Assembly: GCF_012277075.1 (NCBI RefSeq)
Contig: NZ_JAAXMT010000005.1
Location: 186,001 to 250,000, forward strand
Reading direction: 5' to 3'
From: Streptococcus alactolyticus
GTDB lineage: Bacteria; Bacillota; Bacilli; Lactobacillales; Streptococcaceae
Length of the DNA: 64,000 bases
Below are positions 55,733 to 64,000 of this stretch, piece by piece. Under the pieces are notes generated by a model. That model worked only from the letters and a program-made list of their open reading frames with translations. It had not been told where the DNA came from and did no database searches. A program made the translations under genes and the position numbers. Position 1 is the stretch's first letter. Every line of letters starts with the position of its first letter.

Positions 55733-56857
55733 ATGAAATTCGAGAAAAAACAAGTCTATTATGTTGTCTTTGCTTTCATTATTTGTTACGCCATACAGGC
55801 TTATTGGCATAGCGGAGCGGCTTTGGTTTATACTATTTATCAAGCCAGCATTCCCTTTATGATTGGTGCGGGAATTGCTTATATTGTCAATATTGTCATG
55901 AGTGCTTACGAGAGCCTCTATGACCGCTTTTTGACACATCCTATCTTGCAAAAAATCAAGCGGTCAATAACGATGATTTTAGCCTATCTCACCTTTATTT
56001 TTGTGATTTTTTGGTTATTTTCAATTGTCTTGCCAGACTTAATCGTCAGTATCAATTCGCTTTTGCGGATTGATACCAGCGGATTTTCTCATTTTATCAA
56101 GGAAATCAGTGACAATAGTGTCATCAAAGAATCTTTGAATTATTTTGGCAGTTTGTCTGATATTACCACCACCCTTTCAGATTACAGTCGCCAATTCCTA
56201 AATCAAGTCTTGTCTGTTTTAACAGGCGTGTTGACATCTGTTAGTACCATTGCTTCAACAGTCTTGAACATTTTTGTTAGCCTTGTTTTTTCAATCTATA
56301 TCTTGGCTAGTAAAGAAGAATTGGGACGTCAATTTAATGTTTTGATAGATACTTATATCAGCAAATACGCTGACGGTATTCGCTATGTTTTTGGTATTTT
56401 ACACTTGCGTTTTCACGGTTTCTTCGTGGGTCAAACCATTGAAGCGGTGATTTTAGGAACGTTGACCACTTTGGGAATGTTCCTGCTTGATTTCCCATAC
56501 GCAGCAACTATCGGTATCCTTGTTGCCTTCTTCTCATTGATTCCGATTGTTGGGGCTTACATTGGGGCAACCATTGGTTTTATCCTCATTGCCACTCATT
56601 CCGTTTCACAAGCTTTCTTCTTCTTGATTTACTTGGTTATTTTGCAACAATTCGAAGGAAATGTGATTTATCCGCGTGTCGTTGGAGGGTCAATTGGACT
56701 TCCTGGTATGTGGGTCTTGATGGCCATCACTATCGGTGGCGCACTTTGGGGTGTCTTGGGAATGATTGTCGCTGTGCCAATTGCTGCTAGTCTTTATCAA
56801 ATGATTAAAGACAACGTTGCCAAACGTCAACAAGCCCAGTCAAACAACTTAGAATAA
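55733..56857 (+). CDS. AI-2E family membrane protein
   Basis: 374 residues with about eight membrane segments, including the conserved C-terminal block QQFEGNVIYPRVVGGSIGLP and a GMIVAVPIAASLYQMIKD tail. The family (PerM/YdiK/TqsA) includes transporters and putative sodium/proton exchangers; the substrate is unknown. The frame is open from 55679, but GAGGAG at 55722-55727 fixes ATG 55733. TATAAT at 55703-55708 is its -10. GT8 follows two bases after the stop. Confidence 0.9.
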   Translation: MKFEKKQVYYVVFAFIICYAIQAYWHSGAALVYTIYQASIPFMIGAGIAYIVNIVMSAYESLYDRFLTHPILQKIKRSITMILAYLTFIFVIFWLFSIVLPDLIVSINSLLRIDTSGFSHFIKEISDNSVIKESLNYFGSLSDITTTLSDYSRQFLNQVLSVLTGVLTSVSTIASTVLNIFVSLVFSIYILASKEELGRQFNVLIDTYISKYADGIRYVFGILHLRFHGFFVGQTIEAVILGTLTTLGMFLLDFPYAATIGILVAFFSLIPIVGAYIGATIGFILIATHSVSQAFFFLIYLVILQQFEGNVIYPRVVGGSIGLPGMWVLMAITIGGALWGVLGMIVAVPIAASLYQMIKDNVAKRQQAQSNNLE

Positions 56858-56859
56858 CT

Positions 56860-57702
56860 ATGACGATGAAAAAAATGAATTTACTCTTTGCCATCGATGA
56901 TGGCTATGTGCAACAATTTATGGTGACCTTGTATTCCATTCACCAAAACAGTTCCAATCAGCAATTTTCTGTTTATGTACTGCAAAAAACGGAGCTAGCA
57001 CAAAACGAAGCGATTGAGACATTTTGCCATAAGCTAGGTCTTGATTATCACCCTGTTGTGATTGGCGAGAAATCCTTTGAAGATGCACCGACAACAAATC
57101 GTTATCCTGAAACCATTTATTATCGTTTATTGGCACATGAATACTTGCCACAAGATTTGGATAAAATCTTATATGTTGACGCAGACATTTTGTGTTTAAA
57201 TGACATGGTTGCCCTCTACGAGATGGATTTGGAGGATAAATTGTACGCAGCGGCCAGCCATACGTCAGACGGTAATATTTCAAATTTGGTCAATAAGCTA
57301 CGCTTGCGAAATTTTGAAGCCGAAAGTTACTTCAATTCTGGCGTGCTTTTGATGAATTTGGAAGTTATTAGGCAATCGGTTTTTCGAAAAGACATTTTGG
57401 ATTACATTGAGAAAAACAGTCACCTGCTCTTTTTGCCAGACCAAGATATTCTAAATGCTTTATATGGTCATCGCACGGTGCTCATTCCAGACCAAATCTA
57501 CAATTACGATGCACGCTACAACGTGCTTTATTACGGCAGAAGTTCAGGTGAGTGGAACTTGAACTGGGTCATTGAAAATACCGTTTTCTTGCATTTTTGT
57601 GGACGTGACAAGCCTTGGAAAAAAGATTATAGAGGTCGTTATAGTGCCCTTTACAAACATTATTGGCACCGTACCTTGCGTTTAAAAGACAGCAAAGATT
57701 AA
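56860..57702 (+). CDS. Glycosyltransferase family 8
   Basis: 280 residues. Retaining glycosyltransferase with the DXD metal motif in [13 protein letters not shown], the N-terminal [14 protein letters not shown] and the HFCGRDKPW segment near the end. Probably adds glucose or galactose to a surface polymer, lipid or glycoprotein; the acceptor is unknown. No clear RBS, and translation is probably coupled to the upstream gene, whose stop is 2 bases away. Confidence 0.9.
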   Translation: MTMKKMNLLFAIDDGYVQQFMVTLYSIHQNSSNQQFSVYVLQKTELAQNEAIETFCHKLGLDYHPVVIGEKSFEDAPTTNRYPETIYYRLLAHEYLPQDLDKILYVDADILCLNDMVALYEMDLEDKLYAAASHTSDGNISNLVNKLRLRNFEAESYFNSGVLLMNLEVIRQSVFRKDILDYIEKNSHLLFLPDQDILNALYGHRTVLIPDQIYNYDARYNVLYYGRSSGEWNLNWVIENTVFLHFCGRDKPWKKDYRGRYSALYKHYWHRTLRLKDSKD

Positions 57703-57707
57703 AACAC

Positions 57708-57749
57708 AAGTTCCTTCGCTTACGAATAATTAAGTGGAGGGACTTTTTT
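57708..57749 (+). terminator. Terminator hairpin that buries the radC ribosome binding site
   Basis: A 15-bp stem: 57708-57722 pairs with 57731-57745 with three G-T pairs; the loop is CGAATAAT. The T-run ends at 57749 and the radC ATG begins at 57750. GGAGGGA, the radC RBS, lies in the right arm. Confidence 0.8.
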
Positions 57750-58433
57750 ATGTATAGAATCGATGCCGCATCCGCTTCTCAGTTGCCTCGAGAAAGACTG
57801 CAACATTTAGGAGCCGAACAATTAAGCAACCAAGAATTATTGGCCATTTTATTGCGAACGGGCACCAAGCAACTCCCTGTTTCAGCCCTTTCGCAGCAAA
57901 TATTAAAACAAATCAATCGCCTGTCTGATTTGGAACACCTTTCTTTGCAGGAATTGCAACAAATTGACGGCATAGGAGTAGTCAAATCCATTGAAATCAA
58001 GGCCATGATTGAATTATCCAAACGGATTTTCAAAGACGTTTGCCTAGACAACGAGCGCATTTTAAGTAGTGAAAAATTGGCGCAAAAAATGATGCTGGAA
58101 TTGGGAGCACAAAAGCAGGAGCATCTTGTTGCCATTTACCTAGACACACAAAATCACATCATCGAGCAACGCACGATTTTCATTGGAACGGTTAGACGGT
58201 CAGTAGCAGAACCGCGTGAAATTCTCTATTATGCTTGTAAAAACATGGCGACATCTGTGATTATCGTACATAATCACCCGTCTGGCCTACCCCATCCAAG
58301 TGAAAACGACGTGCGATTTACCGAAAAAATCAAAACGGCTTGTGAGATGATTGGCATTTGCTGCTTGGACCACATTATTGTTGGCAAATACCGTTATTAT
58401 AGTTTTCGAGAAGAGGAGCATATTTTAGTTTAA
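57750..58433 (+). CDS. radC: RadC family JAB-domain protein
   Basis: 227 residues. N-terminal helix-hairpin-helix ([18 protein letters not shown]) and a C-terminal MPN/JAB metal site [15 protein letters not shown] (HxH...S...D). RadC is widespread and often annotated as repair protein, but its function is unproven and it is not needed for repair in pneumococcus. The start is ATG 57750 with GGAGGGA upstream; the longer frame runs into the GT8 gene. Confidence 0.93.
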   Translation: MYRIDAASASQLPRERLQHLGAEQLSNQELLAILLRTGTKQLPVSALSQQILKQINRLSDLEHLSLQELQQIDGIGVVKSIEIKAMIELSKRIFKDVCLDNERILSSEKLAQKMMLELGAQKQEHLVAIYLDTQNHIIEQRTIFIGTVRRSVAEPREILYYACKNMATSVIIVHNHPSGLPHPSENDVRFTEKIKTACEMIGICCLDHIIVGKYRYYSFREEEHILV

Positions 58434-58435
58434 AT

Positions 58436-58474
58436 AAAAAATACCTTAGAACATCCTGTTTCTAGGGTATTTTT
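58436..58474. terminator. Bidirectional terminator radC / rex
   Basis: AAAATACC-T-TAGA pairs with TCTA-G-GGTATTTT, T's on both strands. Confidence 0.8.
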
Positions 58475-58481
58475 AGACTGA

Positions 58482-59120
58482 TTATTTTGATTGATTCATG
58501 AAATACAATAGCGTTTGCAATTCACTGGTTAAATCAACGTATTGTACAATGGTGTCTTTAGGGACACTGAGGTGTACAGGTGAAAAGCTCAAGATACCAC
58601 GAATACCAGCACTGACGAGGTAGTCAGCCACCTCTTGAGCCTTGGTACTTGGCACGGTCAAAATCGCCGTTTCAATACCAGATTCTTTGACGTGTTCTTT
58701 TAGGGTTGAAATACCATAAATAGGAATGCCGTCTGACGTTGTTTGCCCAACCAATTCATTATCATCGGTATCAAAAGCCATCACAATTTGCATTTTGTTA
58801 CGATCGTGGAAACGATAGTGTAGTAAAGCCCGTCCAATATTACCGCAGCCTACCAATAGAACTGCCGTGGTCGAGTGGTCGTTTAAAATATCCGCAAAAA
58901 AATTCATCAATTTTTTGACGTCATAACCAAAACCACGCCGACCTAACTCACCAAAGTAAGAAAAATCTCTACGGACTGTTGCAGAATCAATTCCCATGGC
59001 ATCTGCAATTTGTTTTGAGCTCGCTTTTTCAATATTATCTGTATTGAATCGCTTGAAAATACGATAATAAAAGGATAGCCGTTTAGCTGTCGCTTTAGGA
59101 ATAGATTTATCAGTCGTCAC
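58482..59120 (-). CDS. rex: Redox-sensing repressor Rex
   Basis: 212 residues. N-terminal winged helix ([36 protein letters not shown]) and a Rossmann domain with [16 protein letters not shown] that senses the NADH/NAD+ ratio. Represses fermentation and redox genes at low NADH. The start is GTG with GAGGAG eight bases upstream. It is the last gene of a minus-strand series with prs, nifS and DUF1831, but a terminator separates it from DUF1831. Confidence 0.95.
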   Translation of the reverse strand: MTTDKSIPKATAKRLSFYYRIFKRFNTDNIEKASSKQIADAMGIDSATVRRDFSYFGELGRRGFGYDVKKLMNFFADILNDHSTTAVLLVGCGNIGRALLHYRFHDRNKMQIVMAFDTDDNELVGQTTSDGIPIYGISTLKEHVKESGIETAILTVPSTKAQEVADYLVSAGIRGILSFSPVHLSVPKDTIVQYVDLTSELQTLLYFMNQSK

Positions 59121-59200
59121 AATACCATCTCCTCATATTTGTTACTTCTATTGTAACAAAAAGCTTGTGAAAAGAAAAACAAATTTCATAAATTCCGATA

Positions 59201-59240
59201 AAAAAAGCCTGATTTCTAAGCAAAACTAGAAATCAAGCTG
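59201..59240 (-). terminator. DUF1831 gene terminator
   Basis: On the minus strand AGCTTGATTTCTA pairs with TAGAAATCAGGCT and is followed by T's. Confidence 0.8.
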
Positions 59241-59247
59241 ATGATCA

Positions 59248-59595
59248 TTAAACGGATGTTTTGGTGAAAATATCACGTTCAACAAGGCTATCCATCAAGA
59301 AGTAAAATTTCTCTTGTAAAATGGTGTTATCTTCTGATTTGAAAATGTTGACGAGGCGTAGACCAGATTTGTCCGTAATGTTCATTTTAAAGCCTGTTAG
59401 CTCTTTGTTAATAGTGATTTTTAGGGCAAAACCTTCACCAGAATTAGGGACTTTTTCCAATAAACGTATCAATTCATAATGTCCTACACGATTTTGAGTA
59501 AAAGTCGTGTCGCGAAGGGTATATTTTTTAACGTCATCGCTAAGAGTATAGCTATATAGGCAGTCTGTTAATGTAATTGTTTTTTCAAATGCCAT
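59248..59595 (-). CDS. DUF1831 family protein
   Basis: 115 residues, starting MAFEKTITLTDCLYSYTLSDD. A lactic-acid-bacteria family of unknown function, usually beside nifS and prs as here. Predicted soluble, mixed alpha/beta. It follows nifS by one base and so is translationally coupled. No catalytic motif is visible. Confidence 0.85.
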   Translation of the reverse strand: MAFEKTITLTDCLYSYTLSDDVKKYTLRDTTFTQNRVGHYELIRLLEKVPNSGEGFALKITINKELTGFKMNITDKSGLRLVNIFKSEDNTILQEKFYFLMDSLVERDIFTKTSV

Positions 59596-59596
59596 C

Positions 59597-60712
59597 TTAT
59601 TTTCCTATTATTTCTACTAATTTTTGGGCGAACTCTTGCACTTCTGATAGTGTGTTGAGTTCAGAGAAACTGATGCGAATAGACTCGTTTAAACGTAGTG
59701 AGTCTTGGCCATACATACTGGCTAACACATGACTTGGCTCAACCGTACCAGCCGTGCAGGCAGAACCTGTTGAAACGGCAAATCCAGCCAAATCTAACTG
59801 GGTTAATAATGTGGCATTATTGTGATGAGGAAAACCGATATTAAGCACATGAGGCATCGTATTGGCTGTTTCATTGAGGTAATAGTCCAAGCCAGAAATA
59901 GCCTCCAAAAAGGCATCACGCAAGATTTGAACGTGGTCATAATTGGCTTTTTTATTTGCTACACTATCGGCCAAGGCTTGTGCCATCCCAGCAATACCAA
60001 CCATGTTTTCAGTACTTGCTCGGCGTTTTTCTTCTTGCTCCCCACCATGAAGTAGGTTATCAAAGTGTTGCGGCGTCGAATATAAAATACCAACGCCCTT
60101 TGGACCGTGGAATTTATGGGCAGAAGCAGACAAAAAGTCGGCTTTTAACTCCTCAGGAAAAACGTCCAGTTTTCCCACGGCCTGAACAGCATCCACGTGA
60201 AAAACAGCTTGATGCGATTCAAGGAGTTCTCCGATTTCCTTGACGGGTAGGAGGTCGCCTGTTTCGTTATTAGCCAACATGGTGCTAACTAAAATGGTAT
60301 CATTACGCAAAGCGTCAGCCACTTGTTGGGCAGAAATTGTCCCGTTTTGAGGTTGCAAATAAGTTACTTCAAAACCAAAACTTTCTTCCAAATAAGTCAT
60401 TGTGTGTAAGACAGAGTGATGCTCGATAGCCGTTGTAATCAGGTGTTTTCCCTTATTTTGATTGGCCAAAGCATAGCCTTTAATAGCAGTATTGTTGCTT
60501 TCAGTTGCTCCTGAAGTGAAGATAATGCGGCGTGGGGTTGTCTTGAGGGCAGACGCAATCATTTGCCGATAAGTACGCAGGCGGTAGTTGGCACGGCGTC
60601 CAATCCTGTGAATGCTAGAAGGGTTACCAAAATCGGTGGTCATGATATCCTTCATCGCCTCAATGACAGACGGAGTTAGTGGAGTAGTAGCAGCATTATC
60701 AAAATAAATCAT
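59597..60712 (-). CDS. Cysteine desulfurase, NifS/IscS-like
   Basis: 371 residues. PLP enzyme that mobilises sulphur from cysteine for tRNA thiolation or iron-sulphur assembly. PLP lysine Lys200 in SASAHKFHGPKG; substrate-binding RRASTENM; persulphide cysteine Cys319 in STGSACTAGTVEPSH. Two bases before DUF1831 and three after prs. Which acceptor it serves is unknown; streptococci also have a SufS, so a tRNA role is likely. Confidence 0.93.
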   Translation of the reverse strand: MIYFDNAATTPLTPSVIEAMKDIMTTDFGNPSSIHRIGRRANYRLRTYRQMIASALKTTPRRIIFTSGATESNNTAIKGYALANQNKGKHLITTAIEHHSVLHTMTYLEESFGFEVTYLQPQNGTISAQQVADALRNDTILVSTMLANNETGDLLPVKEIGELLESHQAVFHVDAVQAVGKLDVFPEELKADFLSASAHKFHGPKGVGILYSTPQHFDNLLHGGEQEEKRRASTENMVGIAGMAQALADSVANKKANYDHVQILRDAFLEAISGLDYYLNETANTMPHVLNIGFPHHNNATLLTQLDLAGFAVSTGSACTAGTVEPSHVLASMYGQDSLRLNESIRISFSELNTLSEVQEFAQKLVEIIGK

Positions 60713-60715
60713 ATC

Positions 60716-61687
60716 TTAATCCTTTTTAGCGTCGTATGAAAAGAGTGGGCTAAGTGGTGCTTTTTCGTGGATACGAATAATAGCATCCGCAATCAATTCA
60801 CTGGCAGAAAGGTATTTCAAGTTTTTAGGAAGAAGTTCCTTAGTGTCAACAGAATCAGTTACAACAATTTCTTTGATAGGAGCAGTATTTAGCGTATCAG
60901 CGGCACCGCCAGCAAACAATCCGTGACTGGCTACCGCATAAATCTCAGTTGCACCTTCGCGTTCAAGGATTTTAGCTGCTTCAGCAAACGTACGACCTGT
61001 ATTTAAAATGTCATCGATAAGGATGGCTTTTTTATTTGCAACTTCACCGATAATGTAACCTTCTTCGCGGTGTGAGTCGTCTTGAGCGTAGTCGATGATA
61101 GCGATAGGTGAATCAAGGTATTCGGCAAGGCTACGAGCACGTTTGATTCCTGAGTTTTTAGGACTGACAACAACAACATCTTCCCCTTTTAAATCAAGGT
61201 TGTAGCAGTATTCTGCAAACAAAGGTACAGTGTACAAGTTATCTACTGGAACGTCAAAGAAACCTTGAACTTGGACAGCGTGAAGGTCTAGTGTAAGAAG
61301 ACGGTCAACACCAGCTTTAACAAGCATATTAGCCACTAGTTTAGCAGTAATTGGTTCACGTGATGCGGCAATGCGGTCTTGACGAGAGTAACCAAAGTAA
61401 GGAATCACCACGTTTACGGTGTTGGCACTGGCACGTTTACAAGCATCAATCATGATGAGCAACTCCCAAAGGTTGTCATTCACTGGGTAGCTCGTTGATT
61501 GGATAATGTAGATATCATCACCACGAACAGTTTCTTCGATGTTAATCATGATTTCGCCGTCTGAGAATTTGCGTGTTGACACTTTTCCTAGCGGCACCTT
61601 AACGGCATCCGCAATTTTTTTGGCAATTTCCACATTAGAAGAAAGAGAAAAAAGCTTAAATTGTTTGTCGGCGTAAAGTTCTGCCAT
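60716..61687 (-). CDS. prs: Ribose-phosphate pyrophosphokinase
   Basis: 323 residues. Makes PRPP from ribose-5-phosphate and ATP for nucleotide, histidine and tryptophan synthesis. Motifs: SRQDR after [23 protein letters not shown], and the PRPP loop [13 protein letters not shown]. The ATG has AAAGGAG upstream on the minus strand. First gene of prs-nifS-DUF1831. Confidence 0.95.
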   Translation of the reverse strand: MAELYADKQFKLFSLSSNVEIAKKIADAVKVPLGKVSTRKFSDGEIMINIEETVRGDDIYIIQSTSYPVNDNLWELLIMIDACKRASANTVNVVIPYFGYSRQDRIAASREPITAKLVANMLVKAGVDRLLTLDLHAVQVQGFFDVPVDNLYTVPLFAEYCYNLDLKGEDVVVVSPKNSGIKRARSLAEYLDSPIAIIDYAQDDSHREEGYIIGEVANKKAILIDDILNTGRTFAEAAKILEREGATEIYAVASHGLFAGGAADTLNTAPIKEIVVTDSVDTKELLPKNLKYLSASELIADAIIRIHEKAPLSPLFSYDAKKD

Positions 61688-61778
61688 GATATAAATATAC
61701 TCCTTTAAACATTAATAGTTCTATTTTATCAAAAAAGATGGAATTATTCAGCATTTTATAACGAAAAATGGGCTGAAA

Positions 61779-62342
61779 TTATTTTAGTGTGGCACTGAAA
61801 CGAGCCACCTTGCTTTTAGCGTATTTAAAATGAATGTGGTTTTGGGCTAGGAAACGGTCAAAATCGGCCTTACCTTTATCGGCATCTTCCACCTCTAACT
61901 CCAACTCATAATCTTGTTTGCCAGCGTATTGATTGCTATCTAGCGCCATTAAACCGATAGACGTTTTCATTTCGCGGCGAGTGGTTGTCAAATGCCCAAA
62001 ACACTTCAATGCAGCTGGATCAACTCCATTTTCTCGAATGTGATCAAAAAATGCAATCTTTGGAAAATGATTGGTTTGAATAATGTTTTTTGCTTCTTCT
62101 AAAGTCAAATCGTGATTGTGTTCCAAATTGCCAACTTTTTTGGGCACTTTAAGAGTGAGTTCGGCGCGGTCGTCAAATGTGCGAATGCGCAAGGACATCC
62201 GATTGGCTTTCATATCAAATGCCGCTGTATCAAAGTAGTAGTTGGTTTGAGTAACAGGAGCGACTTGTGCAAATTGTGGGCTCAAACGGTTAAAATCATC
62301 CTTGTTTAATAAGGTTTTGTATTCTATTTCAAGATGTGTCAT
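61779..62342 (-). CDS. CYTH-domain triphosphatase-like protein
   Basis: 187 residues. Triphosphate tunnel fold with the N-terminal LEIEYKTLLNK (ExExK) motif, SLRIRTF and a C-terminal KYAKSKVARF. Family members hydrolyse inorganic triphosphate, thiamine triphosphate or act as adenylate cyclases; the substrate is unknown here. It is divergent from relQ and separated from it by 124 bp that hold promoters and a TGACAAG/CTTGTCA inverted repeat (62425-62444). RBS on the minus strand is AAAGGAAA. Confidence 0.88.
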   Translation of the reverse strand: MTHLEIEYKTLLNKDDFNRLSPQFAQVAPVTQTNYYFDTAAFDMKANRMSLRIRTFDDRAELTLKVPKKVGNLEHNHDLTLEEAKNIIQTNHFPKIAFFDHIRENGVDPAALKCFGHLTTTRREMKTSIGLMALDSNQYAGKQDYELELEVEDADKGKADFDRFLAQNHIHFKYAKSKVARFSATLK

Positions 62343-62466
62343 AAGCCAGTTTTCCTTTGTGATAAAAATAGTGAATATGATATAATTAGAATGTTATACT
62401 AATTCTATAAAAAAGTTATTTATTTGACAAGAATGGACTTGTCATGATAAAGGGGGATGATGATTT

Positions 62467-63132
62467 TTGGATTGGGAAAAGTTTTTGGATCCGTATATCC
62501 AAACCGTAGGAGAGTTAAAAATTAAACTGCGAGGGATTCGAAAGCAATTTCGAAAGCAAAACAGACACTCTCCGATTGAGTTTGTCACAGGACGTGTGAA
62601 ATCGGTTGAGAGTATTCAAGAAAAAATGGCACTCCGAGGCATTAAGCTTGAAAATATCGCTCAAGATTTGCAAGATATTGCTGGGGTACGTATTATGGTT
62701 CAATTTGTCGATGACGTGGAGGAAGTCTTGACGCTATTGCGTAGCAGACATGATATGACCATTATCCAAGAACGCGACTACATCAACAATATGAAATCAA
62801 GTGGTTACCGTTCATACCATGTGATTATTGAGTATTCTGTTGATACTATAGATGGTCAAAAAACAGTCCTAGCCGAAATTCAAATTCGGACTTTGGCCAT
62901 GAATTTTTGGGCAACGATTGAACATTCCTTGAACTACAAGTACAAGGGGGAATTTCCAGAAGAAATCAAGAAACGTTTGGAAATCACGGCAAAAATTGCT
63001 TTGGAATTGGACGAGGAAATGCGGAAAATTAGGGAAGATATCAGAGAAGCACAGCTTTTATTTGATCCAGCGAGTCGAAAATTAAATGATGGAGTGTGGA
63101 ATAGCGATGACACAGACGAATACTACAGGTAA
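62467..63132 (+). CDS. relQ: Small alarmone synthetase RelQ
   Basis: 221 residues. Synthesises (p)ppGpp from ATP and GDP/GTP without a hydrolase domain. RelA/SpoT synthetase motifs: [37 protein letters not shown] and [17 protein letters not shown]. Probably tetrameric, as RelQ proteins of other Firmicutes. The start is TTG 62467 with GGGGGA nine bases before it; an in-frame stop lies at 62461. nadK starts inside its end. Confidence 0.93.
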   Translation: MDWEKFLDPYIQTVGELKIKLRGIRKQFRKQNRHSPIEFVTGRVKSVESIQEKMALRGIKLENIAQDLQDIAGVRIMVQFVDDVEEVLTLLRSRHDMTIIQERDYINNMKSSGYRSYHVIIEYSVDTIDGQKTVLAEIQIRTLAMNFWATIEHSLNYKYKGEFPEEIKKRLEITAKIALELDEEMRKIREDIREAQLLFDPASRKLNDGVWNSDDTDEYYR

Positions 63133-63952
63133 AAACAAAAAAGCTATGCGTGTGGCTATTGTTTCAAATGGAAAAAAACAAAGTCGCCGAGTAGCTTCAA
63201 AATTGTTTGCGATTTTTAAAGAAGACAAGGATTTTTACTTAACCAAAAAAGACCCTGATGTAGTGATTTCAATTGGTGGCGATGGTATGTTGCTTTCAGC
63301 CTTCCATATGTACGAAAGAAATCTAGACACCGTCCGTTTTGTGGGGGTTCACACGGGGCATTTGGGCTTTTACACCGATTACCGTGATTTTGAAATCGAC
63401 AAATTGGTTGATAATTTGCGCTCAGACAAGGGCGACAAGGCTTCTTACCCTATCTTGAAAGTGAAAATTACCCTTGATGACGGCAAAGTCATTAACCTTA
63501 GAGCCTTGAACGAATCGTCAATCAAACGGATTGAAAAAACCATGGTGGCAGATGTCATGGTTAGCGATGTTATCTTGGAGCGTTTCCGTGGTGATGGCTT
63601 GTCTGTATCAACACCGACAGGAAGCACGGCTTACAACAAATCATTAGGTGGGGCTCTTTTGTACCCAACCATTGAAGCCATGCAGTTAGCTGAAATTTCA
63701 AGTTTAAATAACCGTGTTTATCGCACCTTAGGGTCATCAATTGTTGTGCCTAAAAAAGATAAGATTGAAATCAAGCCGACCCGCCAAGGTATCTATACCA
63801 TTTCAGTGGACAATAAAACCATGCATTATAAAAATTTATCTAAAGTGGAATATCGGATTGATTCTAAAAAAATTAGCTTTGTGGCAACCCCATCGCATAC
63901 AAGTTTTTGGGAACGTGTCACAGATGCTTTCATAGGAGATTTGGATTCGTGA
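63107..63952 (+). CDS. nadK: NAD kinase
   Basis: 281 residues. Phosphorylates NAD to NADP. Motif [14 protein letters not shown], then [17 protein letters not shown]. The frame continues up to ATG 63086, but MTQTNTTG at 63107 is the family start; GGAG lies about 11 bases upstream. It overlaps relQ by 26 bases and is coupled to it. The following gene overlaps its stop by 4 bases. Confidence 0.93.
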   Translation: MTQTNTTGKNKKAMRVAIVSNGKKQSRRVASKLFAIFKEDKDFYLTKKDPDVVISIGGDGMLLSAFHMYERNLDTVRFVGVHTGHLGFYTDYRDFEIDKLVDNLRSDKGDKASYPILKVKITLDDGKVINLRALNESSIKRIEKTMVADVMVSDVILERFRGDGLSVSTPTGSTAYNKSLGGALLYPTIEAMQLAEISSLNNRVYRTLGSSIVVPKKDKIEIKPTRQGIYTISVDNKTMHYKNLSKVEYRIDSKKISFVATPSHTSFWERVTDAFIGDLDS

Positions 63953-64000
63953 GATTTGAATTTGTTGCAGACCGTCAAACCAAGGTCAAGACATTTCTAA
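63949..64000 (+). CDS. Start of an RluA-family pseudouridine synthase (partial)
   Basis: The frame from GTG 63949 reads [17 protein letters not shown] before the window ends. This matches the N-terminus of RluD-like synthases that usually follow nadK in streptococci. AGGAG precedes the GTG by 11 bases. It overlaps the nadK stop in a GTGA arrangement. Only 17 codons are visible, so identification rests largely on gene order. Confidence 0.6.
   Translation, partial: MRFEFVADRQTKVKTFL

Noticed and set aside
1..64000. CRISPR array, tRNA, rRNA, transposase or phage genes
   Set aside because: Looked for across the window; no regularly spaced repeats, tRNA-like cloverleaf, rRNA signature or transposase/phage protein was found.

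Overview
The window looks like a chromosomal segment of a low-GC streptococcus. The evidence is the gene set and order: lepB-glmS, a complete mannitol PTS operon, truB-ribF-spxA, pstSCAB-phoU-pepN-ciaRH-rpsT-coaA, a nucleoside ABC transporter, pdxR/pdxST, pcrA, radC, rex-(DUF1831)-nifS-prs-CYTH, and relQ-nadK. No catalogue search was possible; a member of the bovis/equinus or mutans side of the genus is my inference. No rRNA, tRNA, CRISPR array, prophage or complete insertion sequence was seen.

Layout. Positions 1-1205 form a gene-poor, AT-rich stretch with stacked terminators, short repeats and two tiny putative membrane peptides. Positions 1206-3797 hold a signal-peptidase-like protein lacking the catalytic dyad, and glmS. 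Positions 3939-9312 are mtlA-mtlR-mtlF-mtlD under a cre-like site. Positions 9419-15717 are a patchwork: phnA, tpx, an orphan ABC ATPase, an unusual pair (half-HsdS-like protein plus coiled-coil DUF2130 protein with a PD-(D/E)XK-like motif), a deleted hsdM remnant, and a DUF1858/DUF438 pair. Positions 15806-24352 are housekeeping and redox genes (truB, ribF, spxA, inositol-phosphatase family, tag, ZIP transporter, thioredoxin-like protein, glutathione reductase, rRNA methyltransferase). Positions 24507-34321 hold phosphate uptake with a three-repeat Pho-type box, aminopeptidase N and CiaRH. Positions 34404-42297 hold rpsT and coaA on the minus strand, then a methyltransferase, deoC and the nucleoside transporter. 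Positions 42329-55117 hold two AGCS amino-acid symporters (one behind a tandem glycine riboswitch), vitamin B6 synthesis with its regulator, pcrA, a polar amino-acid ABC transporter, a broken methyltransferase and a CDF exporter. Positions 55118-64000 hold a structured RNA gene resembling 6S RNA, an AI-2E family protein, a GT8 glycosyltransferase, radC, rex and the nifS-prs cluster, then relQ, nadK and the start of a pseudouridine synthase.

How it fits together. Mannitol enters through MtlA/MtlF, is oxidised by MtlD and is controlled by MtlR and probably CcpA. PdxR activates PdxST. Phosphate and nucleoside uptake sit beside deoC, which channels deoxyribose phosphate into glycolysis. SpxA, Rex, Tpx, Gor and a thioredoxin-like protein form a redox theme, and RelQ with CiaRH covers stress signalling. 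The most unusual loci are the half-HsdS/DUF2130 pair, the 6S-like RNA, the terminator hairpin that buries the radC ribosome binding site, and two genes (truB and the rRNA methyltransferase) that look leaderless.
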